Below, one piece after another: positions 34,939-43,657 of a stretch of 64,000 bases of DNA. Below the pieces are notes generated by a model. It did no database searches, was not told the DNA's origin, and saw only the letters and a list, made by a program, of their open reading frames with translations. The first letter of the stretch is position 1; each line of letters starts with the position of its first letter. Made by a program: the position numbers and the translations under genes. The stretch is from an uncultured Mediterraneibacter sp. (GTDB lineage Bacteria; Bacillota; Clostridia; Lachnospirales; Lachnospiraceae): NCBI GenBank assembly GCA_934309345.1, contig CAKRDD010000002.1, positions 62,001 to 126,000 of the forward strand, read 5' to 3'.

Positions 34939-35909
34939 TCATTTTCCTCCCTGTCGATACACATCTCTCTTCCCAGCTGAAGTTTTCCTTCCTGTGCATA
35001 ATAGAAATAAGCATGGTTGCTTAAGATTTCTTCCTCCGGAACCTGCGTTTCATTGATTTCCCGCACCATTCTTTCTAATTCTGACTGACGGATCTGAGAA
35101 GATTCCGGTACAATGATCACTTCATGGACACTGCTTGGAAGAACATAGAAATTTTCCTTTAAGACTCCTGCCAGCATATCCAGAATATAAGGGTATGCAA
35201 TACAGGCTGCGCCATAATTTTTCAGTTTATTTGATAAAACATACATTTTATCTTTCTCCGGAAGTTCCAGTTCTTCATGAATATGCCAGGTTCTTCTTAA
35301 CAGATTCTCCCGTTCATGTTCTCCCGGAGTTGATCTGCTGAGTAACTCATACACTGCAAAATTCATTCCAAAGCATTCTGCCGGAAGCAGACGTTTTGTA
35401 TTTTCTTTTGCCGCATCCCAGAGCTGTTCTTTTGTTACTTTCCATTGTCTCATATGCAGATCTTTAATCAGCATCACTGCCGTTCCATCATTGTCCGCTT
35501 CTACAAGTACTGCAAACACAAGTGACAGATCCAAAAACTTTTTATGTGGAACATCAAGAAGTAACTCCTTATTTTTCTCTGTGTTGATCAGTCGAAAGAT
35601 GATTCTGTCTTTTACCCCTTCGAAAGAAAGCATCCTCTCGTAATCCCATGATTTTTCCTGTCGGATTTCTTCATATAGTTCCACCAGATCTTCAATGATC
35701 CAATCCATCTGTTTCCCTTTTTCATATAGTTCAAAGAATTCTTCCAGATAGATTGTCGGCGATATATTAACACCCGGCGTCTCCAGAATCAGTCCTGTAC
35801 GCTCTGTCGCATTATTTTTTTTCGTCGTATAAACGTTTACTCTGACACCTCCCTTTAATTCCTGAGTCAGTTTTTCCTTTACCGCATTTACAAATTCTGT
35901 ATAATTCAC
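34935..35909 (-). CDS. DUF5688 family protein, first gene of the pilus operon
   Basis: 324 residues from a GTG with AGGAAGGAG just upstream. No signal peptide or membrane segment is seen, so it should be cytoplasmic. The N-terminal half (SPTIYLEEFFELYEKGK, then RIIFRLIN) and the C-terminal block (SNHAYFYYAQEGKL) are typical of DUF5688, a family frequent in Lachnospiraceae and of unknown function. It shares a 4-base ATGA overlap with the adhesin gene, so the two are translationally coupled. A regulatory or assembly role in pilus expression is possible but is only inferred from position. Confidence 0.85.
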   Translation of the reverse strand: MNYTEFVNAVKEKLTQELKGGVRVNVYTTKKNNATERTGLILETPGVNISPTIYLEEFFELYEKGKQMDWIIEDLVELYEEIRQEKSWDYERMLSFEGVKDRIIFRLINTEKNKELLLDVPHKKFLDLSLVFAVLVEADNDGTAVMLIKDLHMRQWKVTKEQLWDAAKENTKRLLPAECFGMNFAVYELLSRSTPGEHERENLLRRTWHIHEELELPEKDKMYVLSNKLKNYGAACIAYPYILDMLAGVLKENFYVLPSSVHEVIIVPESSQIRQSELERMVREINETQVPEEEILSNHAYFYYAQEGKLQLGREMCIDREENE

Positions 35910-35952
35910 TCTTCTCCTTCCTGATTGCGGTTCATAAAATTAAAATGAGAAA

Positions 35953-36014
35953 CCAGTACGAAATGTACTATTTCAATTGAGTTAGAATTTCCCGGAGAGT
36001 TCAGAATCTCTCCA
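35953..36014 (-). promoter_or_regulatory. pilus operon leader: two hairpins and a direct repeat
   Basis: AGTACGAAATGTACT (35953-35967) is a 5-bp inverted repeat. GGAGAG pairs with CTCTCC around TTCAGAAT (about 35994-36014). The second hairpin is bracketed by two copies of TAGAATTTC. Together they fill most of the roughly 140-base leader between the promoter and the GTG start. They may be an operator, a protein-binding RNA site, or chance. Confidence 0.4.
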
Positions 36015-36057
36015 AATAGAATTTCTTAAAATTTAGAACAAATATTATGTGCTCTTT

Positions 36058-36086
36058 ATTATAGACAGGCCTCCCTTAAAAAGCAA
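36058..36086 (-). promoter_or_regulatory. sigma-A promoter for the pilus operon
   Basis: On the minus strand, TTGCTT (36081-36086) and TATAAT (36058-36063) are 17 bases apart. The expected start near 36050 gives a leader of about 140 bases. Confidence 0.6.
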
Positions 36087-36156
36087 GCCAGAATTTTGCA
36101 TAAATCCAAATTGATTTTTTTAGTAAAAACAGAGAATTTCATCTGATTTTGTCGAA

Positions 36157-36191
36157 GAAAAAAGGAACCTGCATGATACAGATTCCTTTTT
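36157..36191 (-). terminator. terminator after efp
   Basis: AAAAAGGAA (36158-36166) pairs with TTCCTTTTT (36183-36191), with an inner CTG/CAG pairing. T-rich sequence follows on the minus strand. Confidence 0.7.
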
Positions 36192-36223
36192 GAAATACAG
36201 CTTAAACTGTACTAAATTCGTAA

Positions 36224-36781
36224 TTAAACTCTTGACAGATACTCGCCTGTACGTGTATCGATCTTAAGAACATCACCTGTCTCAACAAACAGCGGTACCA
36301 TAACAGTAGCTCCTGTCTCAACGATTGCAGGCTTTGTAGCTCCCTGAGCTGTGTCACCCTTGAATCCAGGCTCTGTCTCTGTGATTGCCAGTTCTACGAA
36401 CAGCGGCGGCTCAACTGAGAATACGTTGCCCTTATGGGAACAGATCTTAACGTTCTCATTCTCTTTTACAAATTTCAGAGCGTCTCCAACTACATCAGCG
36501 TTGAGAGCGATCTGATCATATGTCTCTACATCCATGAAGTTATACAGATCTCCATCCTGATACAGATACTGCATTTCCTTTCTCTCGATGTGTGCATTCT
36601 CGAACTTCTCTGTCGGACGGAATGTCTTCTCTACTACACCACCACTGATGATGTTTTTCAGTTTTGTTCTTACGAACGCTGCACCTTTACCAGGTTTAAC
36701 GTGCTGGAATTCCAGAATCTGGAAAATATTTCCCTCAATCTCAATTGTTAAACCATTCTTAAAATCTCCTGCTGAAACCAT
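36224..36781 (-). CDS. efp: translation elongation factor P
   Basis: 185 residues, standard length. Three beta-barrel domains. The loop VKPGKGAAFVR places Lys32 at the tip, the residue modified in many bacteria (5-aminopentanol in B. subtilis). The C-terminal signature is KIDTRTGEYLSRV. It relieves ribosome stalling at polyproline stretches. It is probably co-transcribed with the amidase and YqeG genes upstream (77 bases after yqeG). The ribosome binding site is AGGAGG. Confidence 0.97.
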   Translation of the reverse strand: MVSAGDFKNGLTIEIEGNIFQILEFQHVKPGKGAAFVRTKLKNIISGGVVEKTFRPTEKFENAHIERKEMQYLYQDGDLYNFMDVETYDQIALNADVVGDALKFVKENENVKICSHKGNVFSVEPPLFVELAITETEPGFKGDTAQGATKPAIVETGATVMVPLFVETGDVLKIDTRTGEYLSRV

Positions 36782-36858
36782 GTATAATCCTCCTTAATTG
36801 CATTTCGTTCAGACAATGTAACTGTTCGTTACAGACTTTTTGCTTCTACCATTCTATA

Positions 36859-37440
36859 CTAATTTGCGACTTTTTTCAATCTTTTTTTGCTCTTCTTATA
36901 GAAATGAAGCACAATCTTCTCCAAATACCGCTTTAAAACGATCTGGATCTCTTCTTTTGGATTGATCGGATGCACTAAAATATTGTGTATTCCGACCCGC
37001 TTTGCGCCCCATACATCTGTAAAAAGCTGATCCCCGACAAACAGCGTGTTCGTCTGATCTGTTCCCATGATCTCCATCGCATGAAGATAATTCTTTCTTG
37101 CAGGCTTCAGCGCATTATAAATATAATGTGTCTGAATCTCCTGATTAAACATCTCTACACGTTTTTTCTGATTGTTGGACAACAGACAACTTTCAAAGCC
37201 AATCTCTCTCAGTCTCTGAAACAGTCTCTTTGCACGTTCATCTGCCGGTGCACCGTGAGGAACCAGTGTATTATCAATATCAAAGATTACGCCCCGGTAT
37301 CCTTGCTCATATAGTTTTTCAAAAGGGATCTTATAAGTCGATCCCAAATATTCATCTGGAAAAAATTTTTCAAACATTATTTCATCTAACTCCGTAAGCT
37401 TTGAAATCAGTTCTTCTCTGATTCCAAGAATTGATTTCAT
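36859..37440 (-). CDS. yqeG: YqeG family HAD-IIIA phosphatase
   Basis: 193 residues. HAD motif I FDIDNTLVPHG with DxD at about 56-66, motif II LLSNN, the Lys-bearing KPARKN, and motif IV GDQLFTDVWGAKR. The N-terminal FFPDEYLGSTYKI block is specific to YqeG. The family includes PGP phosphatases of phosphatidylglycerol synthesis (Gep4/YqeG-like), which is a possible role here. It lies between the amidase and efp on the same strand. Confidence 0.88.
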   Translation of the reverse strand: MKSILGIREELISKLTELDEIMFEKFFPDEYLGSTYKIPFEKLYEQGYRGVIFDIDNTLVPHGAPADERAKRLFQRLREIGFESCLLSNNQKKRVEMFNQEIQTHYIYNALKPARKNYLHAMEIMGTDQTNTLFVGDQLFTDVWGAKRVGIHNILVHPINPKEEIQIVLKRYLEKIVLHFYKKSKKRLKKVAN

Positions 37441-37467
37441 TATAACAATTCAGTGAAATGATGTCCA

Positions 37468-38148
37468 CTATTTTTCCAACGCATCCTGCACATTTTTCCT
37501 GAATTCTACCCATGCTTCCTCATCCTCTACAAAATATTTCGGACAGATTTTTCCGGTTACATCATAATGACGGATCACCTGATCTGCTGTCAGATCATAT
37601 TTTGCACAAAGCCATGCTGTAAGTTGTACAAGTGAGCGGTATGTTGCATCTGTGAACTTTCCATTTTCATCCGGATGACAACATTCAATCGAAATTGTAT
37701 CCGCATTGCGGTCATTCGAAGCATATGCCATCTCCCAGGTCGGAATGCACTGAATGATCTCTCCCTCCAATCCGATCACAAAATTACTGCTTGCCGAAGT
37801 CTCATGGCTGTCTTTGAGCCCGTTAAAATAATCTCTGTTATCCTGCGCTGTGCTCCCCGGATTCGCTGTGTAATGAACAACAATCCCATTCACATGGTCA
37901 ATTGTTGTCCCTGGTCTGGAATATGGATTTACATCTAACAACTGTACATCAATCTGTGGCTGCGTAGCATCCACGTCAGCATATTGATTTTTCTTTTGTA
38001 TACAGGATTTAAAAAGTAGAAAAAGTAATAAGATCAATAATGGGATCATTATGATCCGCAGCATTTTCCTGCCTCGCTTTTTCTTCCTTCGTGTATTCTT
38101 CGGCAATGTTTTCCGCCCTGCCAGCTGCTTTCGTCTTGACGTACTCAT
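37468..38148 (-). CDS. N-acetylmuramoyl-L-alanine amidase (Amidase_2/PGRP fold)
   Basis: 226 residues. A very basic N-terminus (RRKKKRGRK) is followed by a membrane anchor at about 30-48, leaving the enzyme outside. The amidase_2 zinc ligands are visible: His in GIVVHYTANPG, and His and Cys in RHYDVTGKICPK. It cuts the bond between MurNAc and L-Ala. It precedes yqeG by 27 bases. The CIQKK after the membrane segment is not a clear lipobox. Confidence 0.9.
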   Translation of the reverse strand: MSTSRRKQLAGRKTLPKNTRRKKKRGRKMLRIIMIPLLILLLFLLFKSCIQKKNQYADVDATQPQIDVQLLDVNPYSRPGTTIDHVNGIVVHYTANPGSTAQDNRDYFNGLKDSHETSASSNFVIGLEGEIIQCIPTWEMAYASNDRNADTISIECCHPDENGKFTDATYRSLVQLTAWLCAKYDLTADQVIRHYDVTGKICPKYFVEDEEAWVEFRKNVQDALEK

Positions 38149-38286
38149 TCGATATTTCTCCTGATTTCTAATTCTCGCATTTTCGTAGTTTGAAATAAAT
38201 ATCTTCTTTCTATGTCAGCTATTATACCACACGTTTCTTAACCATTTATGAATTTTGTCTTAACTGTTTTTATTCGTATAAAAGAG

Positions 38287-38334
38287 AAACTCCCGGTAGA
38301 TCCAGCTCTCACTGAACCTCCGGGAATTTCTCAA
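38287..38334 (-). terminator. probable terminator of guaB
   Basis: GAGAAA..CCCGG (from about 38286) pairs with CCGGG..TTTCTC (to about 38333) with small internal mismatches. A short T-rich run follows on the minus strand. Between here and guaB are two further small palindromes, GGGATG/CATCCC near 38365 and TGCGGAATATCCGCA at 38394-38408. The 38149-38286 stretch holds nothing I recognise. Confidence 0.55.
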
Positions 38335-38453
38335 GGCGTTCCTATATATTATTTTATTATATCAGGGATGTGATTTTTCATCCCGTCAGGTAATGCGGAA
38401 TATCCGCAGTACTTCCAAATTATCAGTCTGCATAAAGTCTGCAAACTTCCCAA

Positions 38454-39908
38454 TTACTCGTCTACACTGTAGTTCGGAGCTTCTTTTGTAATATGAATGT
38501 CATGTGGATGACTTTCTTTCAGTGATGCTGCAGAGATCTTCACAAATCTTCCGTTCTCTTTGAGCTCTTCAACTGTGTGTGTTCCACAATATCCCATTCC
38601 TGAACGAAGTCCACCCATGAGCTGGAATACTGTATCTTCTACAGATCCCTTATATGCAACACGTCCTTCGACTCCTTCCGGAACAAGTTTCTTTGCATTC
38701 TCCTGGAAATAACGGTCTTTACTTCCGTTCTCCATCGCTGAGATGGATCCCATTCCACGGTATACTTTATATTTTCTTCCCTGGTACAGTTCGAATGTTC
38801 CCGGGCTTTCATCACATCCTGCAAAGATGCTTCCCATCATACATACATTTGCACCGGCAGCGATTGCTTTCGTCATATCTCCTGAGTACTTGATACCACC
38901 GTCTGCGATAATCGGAATACCATACTCTTTTGCTACTTCATAGCAGTCCATAACAGCTGAAACCTGAGGTACACCGATACCTGCAACGATACGTGTTGTA
39001 CAGATAGATCCAGGTCCGATACCAACTTTAACTGCATCTACGCCAGCTTCGATCAGAGCTCTTGCAGCCTCGCCTGTAGCTACGTTTCCTGCGATTACCT
39101 GAAGATCCGGGAATGCATCCTTAACCATCTTCACTGTGCGGATAACGTTCGCTGAATGACCATGTGCAGAGTCCATAACAACAACATCTACGTGAGATTT
39201 TACAAGTGCCTCTACACGCTCCAGACAGTTTGCTGTGATACCAACAGCTGCTCCACAGAGAAGTCTTCCCTGCTCATCCTTAGCTGACAGTGGGTATTTG
39301 ATCTGTTTCTCAATATCTTTGATAGTGATAAGTCCTTTCAGATTGCCCTCATCATCTACGATCGGAAGTTTCTCTTTTCTTGCTTTGGCAAGAATCTTTT
39401 TTGCTTCCTCTAATGTGATTCCTTCTTTTGCTGTAACGAGTCCTTCTGAAGTCATGGATTCTTTGATCTTCTTAGAGAAATCTGTCTCGAACTTCAGGTC
39501 ACGGTTTGTGATGATTCCGACCAGTTTACGTCCCTCTGTGATCGGCACACCTGAAATACGGTATTTTGCCATCAGATCATTCGCATCTTCGAGTGTATGC
39601 TCCGGTGAAAGGAAGAAAGGATCTGTGATAACACCGTTCTCTGAACGTTTCACCTTATCAACTTCCTCTGCCTGTGCTTCAATAGACATATTCTTATGGA
39701 TGATTCCGATTCCACCCTGACGAGCCATAGCGATTGCCATTCTATGTTCTGTAACAGTATCCATTCCTGCACTCATCATCGGAATATTCAATACGATCTT
39801 CTTTGTCAGATGTGTTGACAGATCTACCTGATTCGGAATTACTTCTGAATAAGCCGGTACAAGAAGAACATCATCAAATGTAATACCTTCCCCTATAATC
39901 TTACCCAT
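38454..39908 (-). CDS. guaB: IMP dehydrogenase
   Basis: 484 residues from the ATG at 39908, preceded by GAGAGG at 9 bases. A longer frame to 40052 would include the promoter itself and was rejected. TIM barrel with two CBS domains inserted at about 95-205. Catalytic Cys in GPGSICTTRIVAG, the flap in the KYKVYRGMGS region, and MMGSIFAGCDESPG are all present. It converts IMP to XMP, the committing step to GMP. It appears monocistronic. Confidence 0.97.
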   Translation of the reverse strand: MGKIIGEGITFDDVLLVPAYSEVIPNQVDLSTHLTKKIVLNIPMMSAGMDTVTEHRMAIAMARQGGIGIIHKNMSIEAQAEEVDKVKRSENGVITDPFFLSPEHTLEDANDLMAKYRISGVPITEGRKLVGIITNRDLKFETDFSKKIKESMTSEGLVTAKEGITLEEAKKILAKARKEKLPIVDDEGNLKGLITIKDIEKQIKYPLSAKDEQGRLLCGAAVGITANCLERVEALVKSHVDVVVMDSAHGHSANVIRTVKMVKDAFPDLQVIAGNVATGEAARALIEAGVDAVKVGIGPGSICTTRIVAGIGVPQVSAVMDCYEVAKEYGIPIIADGGIKYSGDMTKAIAAGANVCMMGSIFAGCDESPGTFELYQGRKYKVYRGMGSISAMENGSKDRYFQENAKKLVPEGVEGRVAYKGSVEDTVFQLMGGLRSGMGYCGTHTVEELKENGRFVKISAASLKESHPHDIHITKEAPNYSVDE

Positions 39909-39999
39909 TGTACTATACCTCTCTTTCTTAAGAACCCATGAAACTGCTTTGAAATAGCAGTTAATGTATCTAAAAATCTTTTGTAATTGATTAACTGAT

Positions 40000-40028
40000 A
40001 TACTACAGAAATTCCCGAAAGATGTCAA
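40000..40028 (-). promoter_or_regulatory. sigma-A promoter for guaB
   Basis: On the minus strand, TTGACA (40023-40028) and TAGTAT (40000-40005) are 17 bases apart. The leader of about 85 bases contains the small hairpin AACTGCT/AGCAGTT at about 39950-39970. No purine riboswitch core was recognised. Confidence 0.7.
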
Positions 40029-40150
40029 GAGTATTTTCCCTGATGTGCTCATAATTTGTGTTGATTTATTTTAACCTCTATTATTAAGTTTTACTTATAA
40101 ATGCTCCTTTATTTATTATCTATGCGACAAACTAAGCCTTTTTTTAGAAC

Positions 40151-40196
40151 AAACAAAAGGTTCTATCTGACATTACGAGAATGTGATAGAACCCTC
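40151..40196 (-). terminator. terminator of groESL
   Basis: GGTTCTATC (40159-40167) pairs with GATAGAACC (40185-40193), extended by ACATT/AATGT inside. TTTTGTTTGTT follows on the minus strand. The interval 40029-40150 is AT-rich and empty. Confidence 0.8.
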
Positions 40197-40276
40197 TGTT
40201 CCTGCTACAGATCTCTATGTAACAGCTCTTTTATTCTATTCTTATAGAAATTCTGCAAATCTTCCTACTGGATAGA

Positions 40277-41902
40277 TTACATCATTCCCATTCCACCTGC
40301 TCCGCCTGCTGGCATAGCCGGTGTATCTTCTTTAATTGTAGATACAACAGACTCTGTTGTAAGAAGTGTAGAAGCAACACTTGTTGCGTTCTGAAGAGCA
40401 CTTCTTGTAACCTTAGCCGGGTCAAGGATTCCCTTCTCAACCATATCTACATATGTCTCATTGTAAGCATCGAATCCTGTTCCTACTTCAGACTCTCTTA
40501 CTTTGTTTACAATAACTGCTCCCTCAAGTCCTGCATTCTTCGCGATCTGAGCCAGCGGAGCTTCGAGTGCTTTCAGGATAATCTTGGCACCTGTCTTCTC
40601 GTCTCCCTCAAGAGTCTCTGCGAATTCTTTTACCTTCTTAGAAACATGGATGTATGCGGATCCACCACCACCGATGATTCCTTCTTCAACTGCTGCTCTT
40701 GTAGCATTCAGCGCATCTTCCATACGAAGCTTAGCTTCTTTCATCTCAGTCTCTGTAGCTGCACCTACACGGATAACAGCAACTCCGCCTGCAAGTTTTG
40801 CAAGTCTCTCCTGAAGTTTCTCTCTGTCGAAATCAGATGTTGTCTCTTCGATTGCTTTCTTGATCTGTCCAACACGGTCTGCGATTGCGTTCTTGTCTCC
40901 ACATCCGTCAACGATAACTGTATTCTCTTTCTGAACCTTAACAGATTTTGCACGTCCGAGCTGATCCATTGTAGTTTCTTTAAGATCGAATCCAAGTTCT
41001 TCAGAAATCACCTGTCCACCTGTCAGAATTGCGATATCCTGAAGCATCTCTTTTCTTCTGTCACCATATCCCGGTGCTTTTACTGCTACAACGTTGAATG
41101 TTCCACGCAGTTTATTCACGATCAGAGTTGTAAGTGCCTCACCTTCGATATCCTCAGCGATAATAAGAAGTCTTGCACCAGACTGAACGATCTGCTCAAG
41201 AACCGGAAGGATCTCCTGGATATTGGAAATCTTCTTGTCTGTGATCAGGATATATGGATCATCAAGAACAGCTTCCATCTTCTCCATATCAGTTGCCATA
41301 TATGCGGAAATATATCCACGATCAAACTGCATACCTTCTACAAGGTCAAGCTCTGTCTGCATTGTCTTGGACTCTTCGATTGTGATAACTCCGTCGTTGG
41401 ATACTTTTTCCATTGCATCTGCAACCATCTGTCCGACTTCATCATCTCCTGAAGAAACTGCAGCAACTCTCGCGATCTGCTCTTTTCCGTTGACCTTGCT
41501 GCTCATCTCACGGATTGCTTCTACAGCTTTATCTGTAGCTTTCTTCATTCCTTTTCTCAGAACGATCGGGTTCGCTCCTGCCTCAAGGTTCTTCATTCCT
41601 TCGTGAACCATTGCCTGTGCAAGAACTGTAGCTGTTGTTGTACCATCTCCGGCAACATCATTTGTCTTAGCTGCAACTTCTCTGATCAGCTGTGCACCCA
41701 TGTTCTCAAATCCGTCTTCCAGTTCAATCTCTTTCGCGATTGTCACACCGTCATTTGTGATAAGCGGAGCACCGAATGATTTATCAAGTACTACGTTTCT
41801 TCCTTTTGGTCCCAATGTTACTTTAACTGTATCAGCTAACTGGTTCACACCTCTTTCAAGTGCTGCTCTTGCTTCTGATCCGTATTTGATTTCCTTTGCC
41901 AT
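40277..41902 (-). CDS. groEL: 60-kDa chaperonin GroEL
   Basis: 541 residues. ATP-site motifs VTLGPKGRNVVLDKSFG and AGDGTTTATVLAQ (about residues 28-95), the hinge and apical substrate-binding regions, and GGGSAYIHV near residue 414. It ends in the Gly/Met-rich tail GGAGGMGMM. It forms the double-ring folding chamber with GroES. Located 33 bases after groES under CIRCE control. Confidence 0.98.
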   Translation of the reverse strand: MAKEIKYGSEARAALERGVNQLADTVKVTLGPKGRNVVLDKSFGAPLITNDGVTIAKEIELEDGFENMGAQLIREVAAKTNDVAGDGTTTATVLAQAMVHEGMKNLEAGANPIVLRKGMKKATDKAVEAIREMSSKVNGKEQIARVAAVSSGDDEVGQMVADAMEKVSNDGVITIEESKTMQTELDLVEGMQFDRGYISAYMATDMEKMEAVLDDPYILITDKKISNIQEILPVLEQIVQSGARLLIIAEDIEGEALTTLIVNKLRGTFNVVAVKAPGYGDRRKEMLQDIAILTGGQVISEELGFDLKETTMDQLGRAKSVKVQKENTVIVDGCGDKNAIADRVGQIKKAIEETTSDFDREKLQERLAKLAGGVAVIRVGAATETEMKEAKLRMEDALNATRAAVEEGIIGGGGSAYIHVSKKVKEFAETLEGDEKTGAKIILKALEAPLAQIAKNAGLEGAVIVNKVRESEVGTGFDAYNETYVDMVEKGILDPAKVTRSALQNATSVASTLLTTESVVSTIKEDTPAMPAGGAGGMGMM

Positions 41903-41935
41903 TTTAACTGCATCTCCTTTATATTCGTCTGGTTA

Positions 41936-42220
41936 TTACTCTACAATTGCAAGAATATCATTCTGCTTTACAATGATGTATTTCTCTCCTTCAAGCTCTA
42001 CATCTGTTCCGGCATATTTGGAATAAATTACTTTATCTCCAACTTTAACCTGCATTACAACTTCTTTCCCATCTACAACTCCACCAGGTCCGACTGCGAT
42101 TACTTCTGCTTCCTGTGGTTTCTCTTTTGCCTGTCCCGGTAATACGATTCCGGACTTTGTTGTCTCTTCTGCTTCTAACTGTTTTAAAACGATCTTGTCA
42201 CCTAATGGTACTAATTTCAT
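41936..42220 (-). CDS. groES: 10-kDa co-chaperonin GroES
   Basis: 94 residues. The mobile loop (EEETTKSGIVLPGQAKEKPQ) is at about 17-36, and GDKVIYSKYAGTDVEL is the conserved C-terminal half. First gene of the groESL operon, preceded by AGGAGG, a CIRCE operator and a strong promoter. Confidence 0.98.
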   Translation of the reverse strand: MKLVPLGDKIVLKQLEAEETTKSGIVLPGQAKEKPQEAEVIAVGPGGVVDGKEVVMQVKVGDKVIYSKYAGTDVELEGEKYIIVKQNDILAIVE

Positions 42221-42240
42221 TGTAATTCCTCCTTACTTTA

Positions 42241-42267
42241 TTAGCACTCTTTTCTCCTGAGTGCTAA
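42241..42267 (-). promoter_or_regulatory. CIRCE operator (HrcA binding site)
   Basis: TTAGCACTC at 42241-42249 and GAGTGCTAA at 42259-42267 are separated by nine bases. This is the exact CIRCE consensus. It lies 20 bases before groES, so the operon should be repressed by HrcA and induced by heat. Confidence 0.98.
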
Positions 42268-42278
42268 CCCATGAATAT

Positions 42279-42307
42279 AAAATAGCACTACCCATTTCAT
42301 TTGTCAA
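42279..42307 (-). promoter_or_regulatory. sigma-A promoter for groESL
   Basis: On the minus strand, TTGACA (42302-42307) and TATTTT (42279-42284) are 17 bases apart. CIRCE lies immediately downstream, at the expected transcript start. Confidence 0.75.
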
Positions 42308-42329
42308 CACAGTTTACATATTTTTTATA

Positions 42330-42376
42330 AAAGAAAAGCCGTGGGGCTTTCTCTGCCTCACAGCTTTTCTTTCGTA
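42330..42376 (-). terminator. terminator of the topA-codY-side transcript
   Basis: GAAAAGCCGTGGGGC pairs with GCCTCACAGCTTTTC with small mismatches (about 42333-42373). TTTTATAAAAAA follows on the minus strand. Confidence 0.75.
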
Positions 42377-42387
42377 TCTGAAACTCT

Positions 42388-42699
42388 CTATGATCTTCTC
42401 TCGTTCATCTCATAGAATCCGTTCTCAATCTTAAACTTCAGAAGATTCCTGTCTTCCGACTGGTATCTTTCTTTCACAACACCAGAACAGCACAACAGCT
42501 CTGTCCCCGTCGAAATATAACATCTGTATTTTGCATCCAGCAGAATCGTTGTCAGAGGATCTTCCATCACTTCAAGATAAATGTAATCTTCTTCTGTATC
42601 ATAATGATCCACCTTACAGGCTCTTGTTGTATCATCAAAAATAGCATCTGCTGAAATCACTTTTTCCATCTGCAGATCAACTGGATTTCCCTCGTACAT
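42388..42699 (-). CDS. unknown small protein downstream of codY
   Basis: 103 residues, mostly predicted beta-strand, acidic in the middle (YDTEEDYIYLEVMEDP). It contains a CYISTGTELLCCSG stretch with three Cys and ends in NERRS. No signal peptide, membrane segment or named motif is seen. The barrel-like strand pattern is faintly PilZ-like, but I cannot support that. It starts 18 bases after codY and ends at a terminator, so it is probably co-expressed with codY and may share its nutritional theme. Confidence 0.7.
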   Translation of the reverse strand: MYEGNPVDLQMEKVISADAIFDDTTRACKVDHYDTEEDYIYLEVMEDPLTTILLDAKYRCYISTGTELLCCSGVVKERYQSEDRNLLKFKIENGFYEMNERRS

Positions 42700-42717
42700 C
42701 TTGTCTTCTCCTTCTGC

Positions 42718-43497
42718 TTACATCCGCTCTTTCTCAATCCTCTCAAGTTCTGTAAATACATAATCATTCAGAACTTTAATATAAGTTCCCTTCATTCCTG
42801 AAGAACGTGATTCAATTACTCCTGCACTTTCGAACTTGCGGAGTGCATTCACGATAACAGATCTTGTAATTCCCACACGATCTGCCACCTTGCTGGCAAC
42901 CAGGATTCCTTCTGTACCATCAAGTTCTTTAAAAATATGAATGATCGCTTCCAGCTCTGAGAAAGAAAGTGTGCTGATCGCTGCCTGAACGACATGCTCT
43001 TTTCTTGTCTCTTCCGCACTTTCTTCATTCACTGAACGAAGCATCTCAAGTCCTACCACAGCAGTACCATATTCACTGAGGATAATATCATCAATAGAAT
43101 ATGTTGCATCCTGTTTGTAGATAAACAATGTTCCAAGACGCTCTCCCGCAATATCGATCGGTGTGATGATCGCCTGACATCCTTCTACGGCATCTGATGA
43201 AAAACCGAGTGTTTCCAAATTCACATTCTCTTTCGTAGACAGAACACTCAGCAATCTTTCATTAAGCATATTATCAATATGAGAACCTACTGACTCTGTG
43301 ATCAGTTCACTGATTTCTCTCACCTTATTGCTTTTGCTGACTCCAAGAATCTTTCCCTTCTTGCTGACTACCAGCACGTTTGAGTCCAGGATCTCTGTCA
43401 GTACCGCACAGATATCATTAAACACAACTTTGCTGGAATTATTATTATGCAGCAGCTTATTAATCTTTCTGGTCTTATCCAATAATTGTACGCTCAT
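42718..43497 (-). CDS. codY: GTP- and branched-chain amino acid-sensing global repressor CodY
   Basis: 259 residues, exactly the Bacillus length, from the ATG at 43497. The GTG four codons upstream is part of the GGAGGAG ribosome binding site. The N-terminal GAF domain (to about 155) binds Ile/Leu/Val. The C-terminal winged helix (DRVGITRSVIVNALRKFES, then GVIESRSSGMKGTYIKV) binds DNA. CodY represses nitrogen, amino acid and often virulence or colonisation genes in rich conditions. In this window gltBD, asnA and the pilus operon are reasonable targets, but no AATTTTCWGAAAATT box was confirmed. It follows topA on the same strand. Confidence 0.97.
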   Translation of the reverse strand: MSVQLLDKTRKINKLLHNNNSSKVVFNDICAVLTEILDSNVLVVSKKGKILGVSKSNKVREISELITESVGSHIDNMLNERLLSVLSTKENVNLETLGFSSDAVEGCQAIITPIDIAGERLGTLFIYKQDATYSIDDIILSEYGTAVVGLEMLRSVNEESAEETRKEHVVQAAISTLSFSELEAIIHIFKELDGTEGILVASKVADRVGITRSVIVNALRKFESAGVIESRSSGMKGTYIKVLNDYVFTELERIEKERM

Positions 43498-43657
43498 TGT
43501 CTCCTCCACATGATTTGCTCTCAGTTACCGTTTCTTCCAAACAGTAACTATTATTTCCCGAGTTGTATACACAAATCAAATTTCAAATTCCTTACTAGCT
43601 TATATTATCATACAATTCAGAAAATAGCAACGTTGTGTTTTTCTGTTTTTTAAATAT

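Noticed and set aside
35910..36160. Invertible (phase-variable) promoter for the pilus operon
   Set aside because: The repeated TAGAATTTC copies are direct, not inverted, and no longer flanking inverted repeats or nearby recombinase gene were seen.
39909..40052. 48-residue N-terminal extension of IMP dehydrogenase
   Set aside because: It would cover the promoter, has no ribosome binding site and is not a family feature; the ATG at 39908 has GAGAGG.
39909..40150. Purine riboswitch before guaB
   Set aside because: No conserved purine aptamer core was recognised; only a small hairpin and a promoter.
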